From positions 124,001 through 188,000 of the forward strand of contig NZ_BAAAPC010000003.1 in the NCBI RefSeq assembly GCF_039530945.1: a stretch of 64,000 bases of DNA, in the 5' to 3' direction. Origin of the DNA: Nocardiopsis_C rhodophaea (GTDB lineage Bacteria > Actinomycetota > Actinomycetes > Streptosporangiales > Streptosporangiaceae). A program made the position numbers and the translations under genes. The notes under the pieces were generated by a model. It made no database searches. It was not told where the DNA came from and was given only the letters and a program-made list of their open reading frames with translations. Of this stretch, positions 30,409-39,812 are shown piece after piece. The number at the start of each line of letters is the position of its first letter. Positions within the stretch are counted from its first letter, which is position 1.

Positions 30409-31293
30409 ATGGGTGACGATCAGGCAATAACGCACACCATCGGCATCACCGGCGCCACCGGAGGACTGGGCGGCCGCGTGGCCGCACGCCTGGCCCGGCG
30501 GGGGATTCCCCAGCGACTCATCGTCCGCGACCTCAACCGCGCACCGGAGCTGCCCGGCGCCAGCGCGGCGATGGCACCCTACGAGGACATGCCCGCCTTC
30601 GAGCGCGCGGCCAAAGGGGCCGACACCCTGTTCCTGGTCTCGGCGACCGAGTCCGCCGACCGCGTGGACCAGCACATCAGCGCGGTCGACGCCGCCGTCG
30701 CCGCGGGTGTGACCAGGATCGTCTACCTGTCCTTCCTGTCCGCGGCCCCGGCGGCGACCTTCACGTTCGCCCGGGACCACTTCTACACCGAGGCCCACAT
30801 CCGCTCCACCGGCGTCGCGCACACCTTCCTGCGGCCCAGCTTCTACCTGGATGTGCTCCCGTACTGGGCGGACGACTCGGGCGTCGTCCGCGGCCCCGCC
30901 GGACAGGGACGCGTCGCCTGGGTCTCCCGGGACGACATCGCCGACGTCGCCGTCGCCGTCCTCACCGAGGGGTCCGCCCACGACGGCGCGACCTACGACG
31001 TCACCGGCCCCGAGGCGGTCACCCTGGGCGAGACCGCGGCGCGCCTGACGGCGCTGACGGGCAAGACCGTGCGCTACGTCCCCGAGACCTGGGAGGAAGC
31101 CCTGGCCTCGCGCCGCCCCACGGGCGCCGCCGAGTGGGAGATCGAGGGGTGGGCCAGCTCCTACGCCGCGATCGCCAGCGGGGAGATGGATGTCGTCTCC
31201 GCGACCGTCCCCCGGCTGGCCGGTCACCCCGCCCAGTCCATCGAAGGCTTTCTGCGCACCCACCCCAGCGCCCTGAACCACGTCTACGCCTAA
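30409..31293 (+). CDS. NmrA-like NAD(P)-binding protein (atypical SDR)
   Basis: A 294-aa atypical short-chain dehydrogenase of the NmrA/QorB type. The N-terminal dinucleotide loop is IGITGATGGLGGRVA, followed by LVSATESADRVDQH and THTFLRPSFYLD-like blocks. Relatives are NADPH sensors or quinone reductases; the catalytic Tyr-Lys of classical SDRs is not evident. ATG 30409 has AGGGAG just upstream. It stands alone between two structured gaps. Confidence 0.8.
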   Translation: MGDDQAITHTIGITGATGGLGGRVAARLARRGIPQRLIVRDLNRAPELPGASAAMAPYEDMPAFERAAKGADTLFLVSATESADRVDQHISAVDAAVAAGVTRIVYLSFLSAAPAATFTFARDHFYTEAHIRSTGVAHTFLRPSFYLDVLPYWADDSGVVRGPAGQGRVAWVSRDDIADVAVAVLTEGSAHDGATYDVTGPEAVTLGETAARLTALTGKTVRYVPETWEEALASRRPTGAAEWEIEGWASSYAAIASGEMDVVSATVPRLAGHPAQSIEGFLRTHPSALNHVYA

Positions 31294-31382
31294 GGTGGGC
31301 CGGACGGGCGACTGAAGAGGCCGGCCACCCGGCGCGCGTCGGGCGGAGGGGGAAGGGCGGCCGCGTGCGCACGGCCCATGGC

Positions 31383-32033
31383 TCAGTCGGCCGCGGACAG
31401 CCGTCGCTTGAATTCGACAGCGGCGGCGTGCGGGTCGTCGGCCTGGGTGATGGCGCGGACGACGACCACGCGGGTCGCGCCCGCTTCCAGGACCTCATCG
31501 AGGTTGGCCAGGTCGATGCCGCCGATGGCGAACCAGGGACGCTGGGACCGCAGGGCGGCGATCTCGTGGACGAGCGACAGGCCCGCAGCGGGGCGGCCGG
31601 GTTTGGTGGGCGTGGGCCAGGTCGGGCCGACACAGAAGTAGTCGACGCCCTCTTCGGTGGCCGACGCGGTGGCCATCCGCAGGTTGTTGTTGGAGCGGCC
31701 GATCAGCGGGCCGTCTCCGATAATGTCGCGCGCGTAGGGCACCGGGAGGTCGTTCTGGCCGAGGTGGAGGACATCGGCGCGGGCGGCGTGGGCGATGTCG
31801 GCGCGGTCGTTGACGGCGAGCAGCGCGCCGTGGCGCTCGCAGGCCTCGCGCATGACCTCCAGCGCGGCCAGCTCGTCGCGGGCTTCCAGGGTCTTGTCGC
31901 GCAGCTGGACGATGTCGACGCCGCCGGACAGCGCCGCGTCGAGGAAGGCGGCGAGGTCGCCCTGCTCGGTGCGGGCGTCGGTGCACAGGTAGAGGCGGGC
32001 CGTTGACAGGCGTTCGCGCGGGCTCTCAGTCAC
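31383..32033 (-). CDS. thiE: Thiamine-phosphate synthase
   Basis: A 216-aa enzyme coupling the thiazole and pyrimidine moieties to thiamine phosphate. VQLRDKTLEARDELAAL, LLAVNDRADIAHAARADVLHLGQ and the diphosphate loop GPTWPTPTKPG are all present, with FAIGGIDLANL near the end. GTG 32033 gives normal length. It faces away from the TPP-regulated thiOSG operon, which starts 0.8 kb to the right, and has no TPP element of its own that I can see. Confidence 0.94.
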   Translation of the reverse strand: MTESPRERLSTARLYLCTDARTEQGDLAAFLDAALSGGVDIVQLRDKTLEARDELAALEVMREACERHGALLAVNDRADIAHAARADVLHLGQNDLPVPYARDIIGDGPLIGRSNNNLRMATASATEEGVDYFCVGPTWPTPTKPGRPAAGLSLVHEIAALRSQRPWFAIGGIDLANLDEVLEAGATRVVVVRAITQADDPHAAAVEFKRRLSAAD

Positions 32034-32240
32034 CCGGCCAGGGTAATGCGCCCCCTGCCGGCGCCGGTCCGGGGGGCGCGCACGCCGCACACCCCGCTCC
32101 TTTTCCGCAGCGCGACCGCGACCGGCGCGGCCGGGGTGTCCGGGCGCGCCGGTCAGCGGCTTCGATCGCGTCGGGTGCCGCGTCGGGGCCGGTCCCGGGC
32201 CGGCGGCCCGGGGACCCGTCCGGCTACGTCGTTACAGGCC

Positions 32241-32600
32241 CTAGAACGCCATGGCCTGGGCGCGGCGGCGCACCTCGGTGCCGCGGTTAGCGGCCAGCGC
32301 CTCGATGGGTGCCCCGGGAAGCGTGTCGTCCGGGGTGAACATCCAGTTCAGCGCTTCGGTGTCGGTGAAGCCGGCGTCAGCGAGCAGGGTGAGCGTGCCC
32401 GGCAGGCCCTTGACGATGTCGCCGCCCGCGATGAAGGCGGCGGGAATCGCGACCTCACCGCCCCTCCGGATCCCGAGGAGCTTGTGGTCGCCGATGAACT
32501 GCTTGACGCGGTTCGGGCTGACGTTCAGCGCCTGAGCGGCTTCCTTCAGGGTCATCCATTCGCCGACGAGGGCTTCGATGTCGTGGTCGTTCTGTGTCAC
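32241..32600 (-). CDS. Rv2175c-like DNA-binding protein
   Basis: A 119-aa winged-helix DNA-binding protein of the Rv2175c family. The helix-turn-helix is EWMTLKEAAQALNVSPNRVKQFIGDHKLLGIRR; a C-terminal domain contains LTLLADAGFTDTEALNWMFTPDDTLPG. In Mycobacterium tuberculosis the homologue is phosphorylated by the kinase PknL. A PASTA kinase gene lies 2.7 kb away here, but a link is only inference. GTG 32600 follows GGGAG at nine bases. It is divergent from the thi operon. Confidence 0.85.
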   Translation of the reverse strand: MTQNDHDIEALVGEWMTLKEAAQALNVSPNRVKQFIGDHKLLGIRRGGEVAIPAAFIAGGDIVKGLPGTLTLLADAGFTDTEALNWMFTPDDTLPGAPIEALAANRGTEVRRRAQAMAF

Positions 32601-32726
32601 GCAGCCAATCTCCCACAGTTTCGCCGGGCGCAAACCAGCTCTCGGCCCGTATCGCTCAAGGCGTAGTCGCCGCCGTCGGCCGCACCGGAGGAAAACGCCC
32701 TAAGATGGGCGGTGAAGACGCGAGAT

Positions 32727-32819
32727 ACCCCGCGGGAGCCGGGTGGGACCCGGCTGAGAGGGAGGCTGTGAGCCTCCGACCGCATGAACCTGATCCGGGT
32801 CATACCGGCGAAGGGAGTG
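32727..32819 (+). ncRNA. TPP riboswitch (THI element)
   Basis: The leader contains the conserved thiamine pyrophosphate aptamer: GGGAGCCGGGTGGGACCCGG, then CTGAGAGGGAGGCTGTGAGC, and the downstream half ACCTGATCCGGGTCATACC followed by GGCGAAGGGAG. It ends a few bases before the thiO start, and its last helix overlaps AGTGGAGG, the thiO ribosome-binding site. TPP binding is therefore expected to block translation of thiO-thiS-thiG. Confidence 0.96.
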
Positions 32820-32824
32820 GAGGC

Positions 32825-33976
32825 ATGGCTGTGCGCAGTCACCCCGAATCCGCCTCTGATGTCATCGTCGTGGGTGACGGCCTGATCGGCCTGGTCACCG
32901 CGTGGCGTGCCGCCCAGCGCGGTCTGCGGACGACCATCGTGGGGCGTTCTCGCCCCGTTCCCGCCTCGGCCGTCGCGGCGGGCATGCTCACCCCGGCCAC
33001 CGAGGCCATGTTCGGCGAGGAGCCGCTGATGCGGTTCGGCGCCCTGTCCCGCGACCGCTATCCCGCCTTCGTCGCCGAACTGGAGGACGAGAGCGGGCAG
33101 CCCACGGCGTACCGGGCGTCGGGCACCCTGCAGATCGCGTTCGACACCGACGACCTCGCCAAACTGACCGAGCTCGGCGAACTGCAGACCCGTCTCGGGC
33201 TGAAGTCCGAGCGGCTCACCGGACGCGAGTGCCGCCGCCTGGAGCCGATGCTCGCCCCGGCGGTACGCGGCGGCGTCCACGTCGCCGACGACCACTCCGT
33301 GGACCCGCGCGCTCTGATGGCGGCCCTGCGCGCCGCCGCGGAGGGCCGCGGCGCGCGCGTCGTGGACGGCCGGGTCAGCTCGGTACTGGTGTCCGCCGAT
33401 CGCGCCCGCGGCGTCGTGCTGGAGACCGGGGAAGAGCTGGGCGCCGACCAGGTCGTGCTGGCCGCCGGTGTGCGGACGGCCGACATCGGCGGGCTTCCGG
33501 AGGGCGTGGTCCCCGCCCTGCGTCCGGTCAAGGGCCAGCTGCTGCGGCTGCGGATGCCACCCGGCGAGCCGCCCATCGTCTCCCGCACCGTACGCGGCCT
33601 GGTCAAGGGTTCCCCCGTCTACCTCGTGCCGCGCGCTAACGGGGAGATCGTCCTGGGTGCGACGCAGGAGGAGATGGGCGACGACACCCGGCTCACCGCC
33701 GGCGGCGTGTGGGAGCTGCTGCGCGACGGCCACGAGCTGGTGCCGGGCATCAGCGAGCTGGAGATCGCCGAGACCTGCGTGGGGCTGCGCCCGGCCGCCC
33801 CCGACAACGAACCCCTGCTCGGCCCGACCCGCCTGCCCGGACTGCACCTGGCCGCCGGGCACTTCCGCCACGGCGTCCTGTTCACCCCCGCCACCGGCGA
33901 CGTCATGGCCGAGGCGCTGACCACCGGAGAGCTGCCGGACTACGCGCGCCGCTTCGCCGCGACGCGCCGGCCCTGA
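32825..33976 (+). CDS. thiO: Glycine oxidase ThiO
   Basis: A 383-aa FAD enzyme of the DAO family converting glycine to the imine used for the thiazole ring. The Rossmann motif is VVGDGLIGLVTAWRAAQRG at the N terminus. VVLAAGVRT is the FAD-linked strand and VGLRPAAPDNEPLLGPT the C-terminal signature. ATG 32825 directly follows the riboswitch. It is the first gene of a thiO-thiS-thiG operon; thiF is not nearby. Confidence 0.94.
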   Translation: MAVRSHPESASDVIVVGDGLIGLVTAWRAAQRGLRTTIVGRSRPVPASAVAAGMLTPATEAMFGEEPLMRFGALSRDRYPAFVAELEDESGQPTAYRASGTLQIAFDTDDLAKLTELGELQTRLGLKSERLTGRECRRLEPMLAPAVRGGVHVADDHSVDPRALMAALRAAAEGRGARVVDGRVSSVLVSADRARGVVLETGEELGADQVVLAAGVRTADIGGLPEGVVPALRPVKGQLLRLRMPPGEPPIVSRTVRGLVKGSPVYLVPRANGEIVLGATQEEMGDDTRLTAGGVWELLRDGHELVPGISELEIAETCVGLRPAAPDNEPLLGPTRLPGLHLAAGHFRHGVLFTPATGDVMAEALTTGELPDYARRFAATRRP

Positions 33977-34093
33977 AACGCGCTCCTGACCCTCGCCCGC
34001 GAGGCGCCGACCGCGCGGGCCCGCGGGCACTCCGGAGTAGAAGATTCCGCTGGAGACGTCGAACGGCGTCGTACATCACGAGGGAGATCACCC

Positions 34094-34294
34094 GTGAACG
34101 TGATCATCAATGGCGAACCCCGCGATCTGGCCCCACGCAGTACGGTGGCCGACGTCGTGCGCTCCCTGACCGCGGCGCACGATGGAATCGCCGTGGCGGT
34201 CAATGACGAGGTCGTACCGAAGGCCACCTGGTCGGCGACGTTCGTCGCCGAGAACGACCGCGTGGACGTGCTCACCGCTGTGCAGGGAGGCTGA
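34094..34294 (+). CDS. thiS: Sulfur carrier protein ThiS
   Basis: A 66-aa ubiquitin-fold protein that carries thiocarboxylate sulfur to thiazole synthase. It starts MNVIINGEPRDL and ends with the required Gly-Gly after VLTAVQ. GTG 34094 follows GGGAG. It lies 117 bp after thiO and 3 bp before thiG. Confidence 0.94.
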   Translation: MNVIINGEPRDLAPRSTVADVVRSLTAAHDGIAVAVNDEVVPKATWSATFVAENDRVDVLTAVQGG

Positions 34295-34297
34295 CCG

Positions 34298-35176
34298 ATG
34301 ACGTCCGGACACCCGATGGCCCCGGGTACCTCCACCCCGACCGCGAAGGACGACCGTGGTCCCACTGGCACCACCGGAACCGCGTGTCCCAGACGCCCCG
34401 GTGACCTCCCCGCCCCGGCCGACGACCCCTTGGTCATCGCCGGGGAGACGTTCGGTTCCCGCCTCATCGCCGGAACCGGCGGCGCGCCGTCGCTGAAGGT
34501 TCTCCAGGAGGCGCTGATCGCCTCGGGAACCGAGCTGACGACCGTCGCGATGCGCAAGGTCGCCGCCGGAGCCGAGGGGTCGGTGTGGGACGTGCTGCGC
34601 CGCAACGGCATCCGTCCGCTGCCCAACACCGCTGGCTGCTACACCGCGATGGACGCGCTGCGCACCGCCCGTATGGCCCGCGAGGCACTGGGGACGAACT
34701 GGATCAAGCTGGAGGTCGTGGCCGACGAGCGCACCCTGCTGCCCGACCCGGTCGAGCTGCTGGACGCGGCGGAGCGACTGGTCGACGACGGGTTCGTGGT
34801 GCTGCCCTACACCAACGACGATCCGGTGCTCGCGCGGCGGCTGGAGGGGTTAGGCTGCGCCGCCGTAATGCCGCTGGGTGCGCCGATCGGCTCGGGCCTG
34901 GGCATCCGCAACCCGCACAACATCGAGCTCATCGTGGAGCAGGCGGGGGTGCCGGTGGTAATCGACGCCGGTATCGGTACCGCCAGTGAGGCGGCGCTCG
35001 CCATGGAGCTGGGGTGTGACGCCGTCATGCTCGCGACGGCCGTCACCCGCGCCCAGGACCCGGTGCGTATGGCCGCGGCGATGCGCGACGCCATCGCGGC
35101 CGGACGCGGCGCCCGACTGGCCGGTCGGATCCCGGTGCGCCGCTACGCCCAGGCTTCCTCTCCTGCCGTAGACTGA
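34298..35176 (+). CDS. thiG: Thiazole synthase ThiG
   Basis: A 292-aa enzyme forming the thiazole phosphate from deoxyxylulose phosphate, dehydroglycine and ThiS thiocarboxylate. The Schiff-base lysine is in NWIKLEVV; GTGGAPSLKVLQEAL, TNDDPVLARRLE and GIGTASEAALAMELG are family blocks. A Pro/Thr-rich N-terminal tail of about 43 residues precedes the usual start of the barrel (PLVIAGETFGSRLI), and an internal start may be used instead. ATG 34298 is 3 bp after the thiS stop. Confidence 0.93.
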   Translation: MTSGHPMAPGTSTPTAKDDRGPTGTTGTACPRRPGDLPAPADDPLVIAGETFGSRLIAGTGGAPSLKVLQEALIASGTELTTVAMRKVAAGAEGSVWDVLRRNGIRPLPNTAGCYTAMDALRTARMAREALGTNWIKLEVVADERTLLPDPVELLDAAERLVDDGFVVLPYTNDDPVLARRLEGLGCAAVMPLGAPIGSGLGIRNPHNIELIVEQAGVPVVIDAGIGTASEAALAMELGCDAVMLATAVTRAQDPVRMAAAMRDAIAAGRGARLAGRIPVRRYAQASSPAVD

Positions 35177-35342
35177 CGCGTCGCGTCGCCTCCCCCTGCC
35201 CGCCTGGTTCACACCGGGCGGGCCGTGGTGAATCCCACCCTCGCGCCCGTTTCCACCCTCGTTGGGCTATTACGATGTCACGACGCTCTACGCAAGCTTC
35301 GCCTGCCCCGCCCGGATCACCCGTAAACTCACCTTCGTGGAC

Positions 35343-37268
35343 ATGACGACTGCGGACCCGCTTGTAGGCGCGACACTCGACCGTCGCTACTTCGTCGAGT
35401 CGCGTATCGCGGGCGGTGGCATGGCCACCGTCTACATCGCACATGACCAGCGCCTCGACCGGCGCGTGGCCCTCAAGGTCATGCACCCCTCCCTCGCCCA
35501 GGACCCCCAGTTCGTGCGCCGGTTCATCAACGAGGCGCACTCTGTGGCGAAGCTCTCCCACCCCAACGTGGTGCAGGTGTTCGACCAGGGCACCGACCAG
35601 GGCCATGTGTTCTTGGCCATGGAGTACGTGCCCGGCCGCACGCTGCGCGACCTCCTGGAGGAGCGCGGCCGGCTCGCCCCCGACGAGGCGCTGCAGGTGA
35701 TGTCCCAGGTGCTGGGCGCTCTCGGAGCCGCGCACCGGGCCGGGCTGGTCCACCGCGACATCAAGCCGGAGAACGTCCTGCTGACCGCCGACGGCCGCGC
35801 CAAGGTCGCCGACTTCGGACTGGCACGCGCCGTGGAATCCGCCCACCAGGGCATGACGAAGACCGGCACGCTCATGGGCACCGCCGCCTACATCGCCCCA
35901 GAGCAGATCGAGCGCGGGAGCTCCGACACCCGCACCGACGTCTACGCCGCCGGGATCATGCTCTACGAGCTGCTCACCGGCGCCCAGCCGCACACCGGCG
36001 AGACCCCCATCGCCGTCGCCTACCAGCACGTCAACCAGGACGTGCCGCGCCCCTCAGCCGCGATCCCGGGTATCCCGCCGGAGATCGACGCCCTGGTCAC
36101 CAAGGCCACCGAGCGCGATCCGCGCTACCGTCCGGGCGACGCGGGCCAGTTCCTCTCCGCTGTGCTGCGGGTGCACAACGGCGGCGCGCCCGCGTTCGCC
36201 GAGACCGCGGTGATCGACACCGGGCAGCCGTCCGCCGGTGGACCTGCGCGGCGAAACGGCACCGCCCCGGTGCCCGGCGGCAACGACACGGTCCGGGTCG
36301 AGCTCGGTTCGGGTGGCTACGGCGGCTATGGCGACGACGATGACGACGGCCGCCGCGGGCCCGGCAAGAAGAAGTACCTCCTGGTCGCCACCGCGGCTGT
36401 GCTCGCGTTGGTACTGCTCGGCGCCGGGTGGTGGGTGCTGGACGGACGCTATGAGACCGTCCCGAACATCATCGGCAAGGACCAGAACGCGGCCACGGAC
36501 GACCTGCGCGCTCTCGGCCTGCAGATCGAGGTCTCCGACGACCCCGTGTACAGCACCAAGGCCGACGAGGGCAAGATCGCCGAAACCTCCCCCGAGGTGG
36601 GGAGCAACATCCTGCGCGAAGGAACCGTCACGGTGTCCCTTTCCAAGGGGCCGCAGACCGTCGAGATGCCCTCGGTCGTCGGCGACACCGAGGCGAACGC
36701 GAAGAAGGCGCTGGAGGACGCCGGGTTCGGCGACGTCGATGTGGAGCAGAAGGACTCCTACGACCAGCCTCCGGGCACCGTGCTGGCCGTCGACCCGGAG
36801 GAGGGGGCGGACGCCGACCGTGAGGAGACCGTCACGCTCACGGTCAGCAAGGGATTCGACGTCCCCAAGGTGGTGGGCTTGGTCGAGGACGCCGCCCGCG
36901 CCGAACTCGACGACAAGGGCCTTGAGGTGAAGGTCGAGACCCAGCCCAGCGACGACATCCCCAAGGGTGAGGTCATCAAGCAGTCGCCGGATGCGGGGAC
37001 GATCGCCGGGGCGGGCGACACCGTCACCATCACCGTCTCCTCCGGCAAGGAGCAGATCGAGATCCCCGACGTCCGCGGGATGAAGGTGAAGCAGGCCAAG
37101 AAGAAGCTGGAAAAACTCGGCTTCAAGGTGGAGGTGACCCGCATCCTGGGGGCCAACCGCGTCGACTCCTACACGCCCACCGGAACGGCGGAGAAGGGCA
37201 CCGAGATCGAGCTGATCACGAGCCCCTTCGCCCCCAGGGAGCCGCGAGGCGACCGCGATGACGACTGA
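35343..37268 (+). CDS. PASTA-domain eukaryotic-type Ser/Thr protein kinase (PknB family)
   Basis: A 641-aa membrane kinase. The N-terminal cytoplasmic kinase has the GGGMATVY loop, VALKVM lysine, HRDIKPENVLL catalytic loop, DFGLARAV and APEQI motifs (residues 1-270). A Gly/Asp-rich linker follows, then one membrane helix (KKKYLLVATAAVLALVLLGAGWWVL, given in part). Outside are four PASTA repeats of about 65 residues that sense muropeptides or lipid II. GTG 35337 or ATG 35343 is the start. No ribosome-binding site is visible, so the mRNA may be leaderless. Substrates are unknown; it is not beside the division cluster. Confidence 0.93.
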   Translation: MTTADPLVGATLDRRYFVESRIAGGGMATVYIAHDQRLDRRVALKVMHPSLAQDPQFVRRFINEAHSVAKLSHPNVVQVFDQGTDQGHVFLAMEYVPGRTLRDLLEERGRLAPDEALQVMSQVLGALGAAHRAGLVHRDIKPENVLLTADGRAKVADFGLARAVESAHQGMTKTGTLMGTAAYIAPEQIERGSSDTRTDVYAAGIMLYELLTGAQPHTGETPIAVAYQHVNQDVPRPSAAIPGIPPEIDALVTKATERDPRYRPGDAGQFLSAVLRVHNGGAPAFAETAVIDTGQPSAGGPARRNGTAPVPGGNDTVRVELGSGGYGGYGDDDDDGRRGPGKKKYLLVATAAVLALVLLGAGWWVLDGRYETVPNIIGKDQNAATDDLRALGLQIEVSDDPVYSTKADEGKIAETSPEVGSNILREGTVTVSLSKGPQTVEMPSVVGDTEANAKKALEDAGFGDVDVEQKDSYDQPPGTVLAVDPEEGADADREETVTLTVSKGFDVPKVVGLVEDAARAELDDKGLEVKVETQPSDDIPKGEVIKQSPDAGTIAGAGDTVTITVSSGKEQIEIPDVRGMKVKQAKKKLEKLGFKVEVTRILGANRVDSYTPTGTAEKGTEIELITSPFAPREPRGDRDDD

Positions 37269-37345
37269 GGCGCGATCCGCCACCCGCCCGGTGTGCACGT
37301 TGCCGTCGTCGGGGGCCGTGCGGGGGTTTTGGCGGAAGTCGCCGT

Positions 37346-38011
37346 ATGTCCGGTGACCCGATCCGGGTGATGGTCGTCGACGACCATCCGATGTGGCGCG
37401 ACGCGGTCGCCCGCGACCTCTCCGAGGCGGGACTGGAGGTCGTGGCCACCGCGGGCGACGGCGCCACGGCCGTGCGGTTGGTTCCGGCCACCCGGCCCAC
37501 CGTGGCCGTGGTCGACCTGCAGCTCCCCGACATGTCGGGCGTCGAGGTCACCCGGCAGCTGCTGGACTCCGGCGAGCCGCCCCGCGTCCTGATCCTGTCG
37601 GCCAGCGGCGAGCACGCCGACGTCCTGGAGGCGGTGAAGGCCGGGGCCACCGGCTACCTGGTGAAGTCGGCGCGCCGGGAGGAGCTCATCGCCGCGGTGC
37701 GCCGCGTCCACGCGGGCGAGGCGGTGTTCACACCCGGACTGGCCGGGCTGGTCCTCGGCGAGTACCGGAGGCTGGCCGCGGCGCCGCGGCCGGCGGCCGA
37801 CTCCGAAGCGCCCCGGCTGACGCCCCGCGAGACCGAGGTGCTGCGCCTCGTCGCCAAGGGTCTCGGCTACAAGCAGATCGCGGCCCGGCTATCCGTGTCC
37901 CACCGCACCGTGCAGAACCACGTGCAGAACACCCTCAACAAGTTGCAGCTGCACAACCGCGTCGAGCTGGTCCGCTACGCCATCGACCAGGGGCTGGACG
38001 ACGACACGTAG
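37346..38011 (+). CDS. NarL/LuxR-family response regulator (orphan)
   Basis: A 221-aa response regulator. The receiver has MVVDDHP acidic residues, the phospho-acceptor Asp in VAVVDLQLPDMSG and Lys in YLVKSARREEL. The LuxR helix-turn-helix is LTPRETEVLRLVAKGLGYKQIAARLSVSHRTVQNHVQNTLNKLQ. No histidine kinase is adjacent: upstream is the PASTA kinase and downstream the opposite-strand glpK. Its phosphodonor and targets are unknown. ATG 37346 is used; an in-frame ATG at 37370 would cut into the receiver. Confidence 0.9.
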   Translation: MSGDPIRVMVVDDHPMWRDAVARDLSEAGLEVVATAGDGATAVRLVPATRPTVAVVDLQLPDMSGVEVTRQLLDSGEPPRVLILSASGEHADVLEAVKAGATGYLVKSARREELIAAVRRVHAGEAVFTPGLAGLVLGEYRRLAAAPRPAADSEAPRLTPRETEVLRLVAKGLGYKQIAARLSVSHRTVQNHVQNTLNKLQLHNRVELVRYAIDQGLDDDT

Positions 38012-38059
38012 CGCCATCGCCGGGCCGTACCGCGTTCGGGCCGACCCGGCGGCACCGCC

Positions 38060-39538
38060 CTAGGCGAGGTCGGCCCAGCCCTTAGAGCGCTCCACGGCGA
38101 CGCGCCAGCGGCGGTAGCCCGCCTCGTCGGACGTCCCCGGGTCGAACCTGCGGTCGAGCTTCCATGTGTCTTTGAGCTCATCGGTGGACTTCCACACACC
38201 GGTCCCCAGCCCGGCCAGGAAGGCGGCGCCCAGGGCCGTGGTCTCCTGCACCTGCGGCCGGGCCACGGGCGCGCCGAGCTGGTCCGCCTGGATCTGGCAG
38301 AGGAGGTTGTTGTCCGAGGCACCGCCGTCCACGCGCAGTTCGGGCAACTGGGTGCCGGAGGCGCGGGCCATGGCCTCCACGACGTCGCGGACCTCGAAGG
38401 CGATGGCGTCCAGGGTTGCCCGCGCGATGTGCGCGCGGCCGGTGCCGCGGGTGATGCCGAAGATCGAACCGCGCGCGTGGGGGTCCCAGTCCGGCGCACC
38501 CAGGCCGGTCAGCGCCGGGACGAACACCACCCCGCCCGAGTCGCTGACGGTGCGCGCCAGGGCCTCGGTCTGCCGGGCGGTGTCGATCATCCCCAGGCCG
38601 TCGCGCAGCCACTGCACGGCCGCACCGGTCACGAAGATCGACCCCTCCAGCGCGTAGTCGAGCTTCCCGTCGGGGTGCTGCCACAGCACCGTGCTGAGCA
38701 GGCCGTGCCGCGGGGCGATCGCCTCCTGGCCGGTGTTGACGAGGATGAACGACCCGGTGCCGTAGGTGCACTTGGAGTGGCCGGGGTCATAGCAGTTCTG
38801 CCCGAACATCGCGGCCTGCTGGTCACCGGCGATACCGGCGATGGGCAGCCGCAGGCCCAGGAAGTCGTCGGGCACCGACTCACCCACGACGCCGTAGGAG
38901 GGCACCACCTCGGGCAGGGCCGACATCGGGACGCCGAACAGGTCGCACATCTCCTCCGACCAGCGGCCGGCCCGGATGTCGTAAAGGAGCGTGCGGGAGG
39001 CGTTGGAGGCGTCCGTGCAGTGCCGCGCCCCGCCGGTCAGCCGCGCGATGATGTAGGAGTCGACGGTGCCGATGACGGTCTCACCGGACTCCACCCCGCT
39101 CCAGCCGCGCGGATCGTTGCGCTTGATCCAGGTCAGCTTGGTGCCGGTGAAGTAAGGGTCCAGCCGCAGCCCGGTGATCTCGGTTACGCGGTCCTCGTGC
39201 CCGGCGTCGCGCAGCTCGGTGCAGATCCCGGCGGTGCGGCGGTCCTGCCACACGATCGCCCGCCGCGGGGAGCTGCCCCGCTTGCGGTGCCACAGGACGG
39301 CGGTCTCCCGCTGGTTGGTGATGCCGATGCAGGTCGGCGCCTCCGAGGTGGCGTCGAGCGCGCTCTGACAGGCCGCGAGGGTCGCCTGCCAGATCTCCTC
39401 GGGTACGTGCTCGACCCAGCCCGTGTGCGGGAAATGCTGGGCGAACTCCTGGTATCCGCGGGCCAGGACGGTGCCGTCTACACCGACCACGAGGGCGGTG
39501 ACGCCGGTCGTCCCGGCGTCGATGGTGAGCACGGACAT
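38060..39538 (-). CDS. glpK: Glycerol kinase
   Basis: A 492-aa FGGY kinase phosphorylating glycerol. TIDAGTTGVTALV is the phosphate-binding strand. The two FGGY signatures appear as AAMFGQNCYDPGHSKCTYGTG and GVVFVPALTGLGAPDWD. GITNQRETAVLW is also typical. ATG 39538 has GGAGG eight bases upstream; an ATG 15 bases further up lacks this spacing. No glpF or glpD is adjacent. A palindromic GntR-type operator overlaps its promoter (39567-39582). Confidence 0.95.
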   Translation of the reverse strand: MSVLTIDAGTTGVTALVVGVDGTVLARGYQEFAQHFPHTGWVEHVPEEIWQATLAACQSALDATSEAPTCIGITNQRETAVLWHRKRGSSPRRAIVWQDRRTAGICTELRDAGHEDRVTEITGLRLDPYFTGTKLTWIKRNDPRGWSGVESGETVIGTVDSYIIARLTGGARHCTDASNASRTLLYDIRAGRWSEEMCDLFGVPMSALPEVVPSYGVVGESVPDDFLGLRLPIAGIAGDQQAAMFGQNCYDPGHSKCTYGTGSFILVNTGQEAIAPRHGLLSTVLWQHPDGKLDYALEGSIFVTGAAVQWLRDGLGMIDTARQTEALARTVSDSGGVVFVPALTGLGAPDWDPHARGSIFGITRGTGRAHIARATLDAIAFEVRDVVEAMARASGTQLPELRVDGGASDNNLLCQIQADQLGAPVARPQVQETTALGAAFLAGLGTGVWKSTDELKDTWKLDRRFDPGTSDEAGYRRWRVAVERSKGWADLA

Positions 39539-39566
39539 TGGGGTGGCCTCCATCGGTTCTGGCAAC

Positions 39567-39582
39567 TATGGTCTAGACCATA
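39567..39582 (-). promoter_or_regulatory. DasR-type (GntR family) operator in the glpK promoter
   Basis: TATGGTCTAGACCATA is a perfect 16-bp palindrome whose core TGGTCTAGACCA equals the DasR responsive element core known from Streptomyces. On the minus strand a CATAAT -10-like hexamer lies four bases upstream, so bound repressor would sit at the transcription start. Other HutC-type GntR regulators use similar sites. Confidence 0.75.
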
Positions 39583-39812
39583 TGAATTATGCGGACCGAC
39601 CTTACCGTCCCCGCCTCGTCATCACTCGTGGGACTTACCCATGGGTGACAGTTTTCCAACCCCCAGTCGACCGCCGCCCGTGACATCGGTCACACCCAGC
39701 GCATCAAGCTGACGGGGGTGGCCCCCACGGTCAAGAGTCCAATGGAGAACCGGAGACGCCGGTCTTTATCGTTCGTAACCTACAACCGAATCCGAGAGCG
39801 AGGAGTACACCC

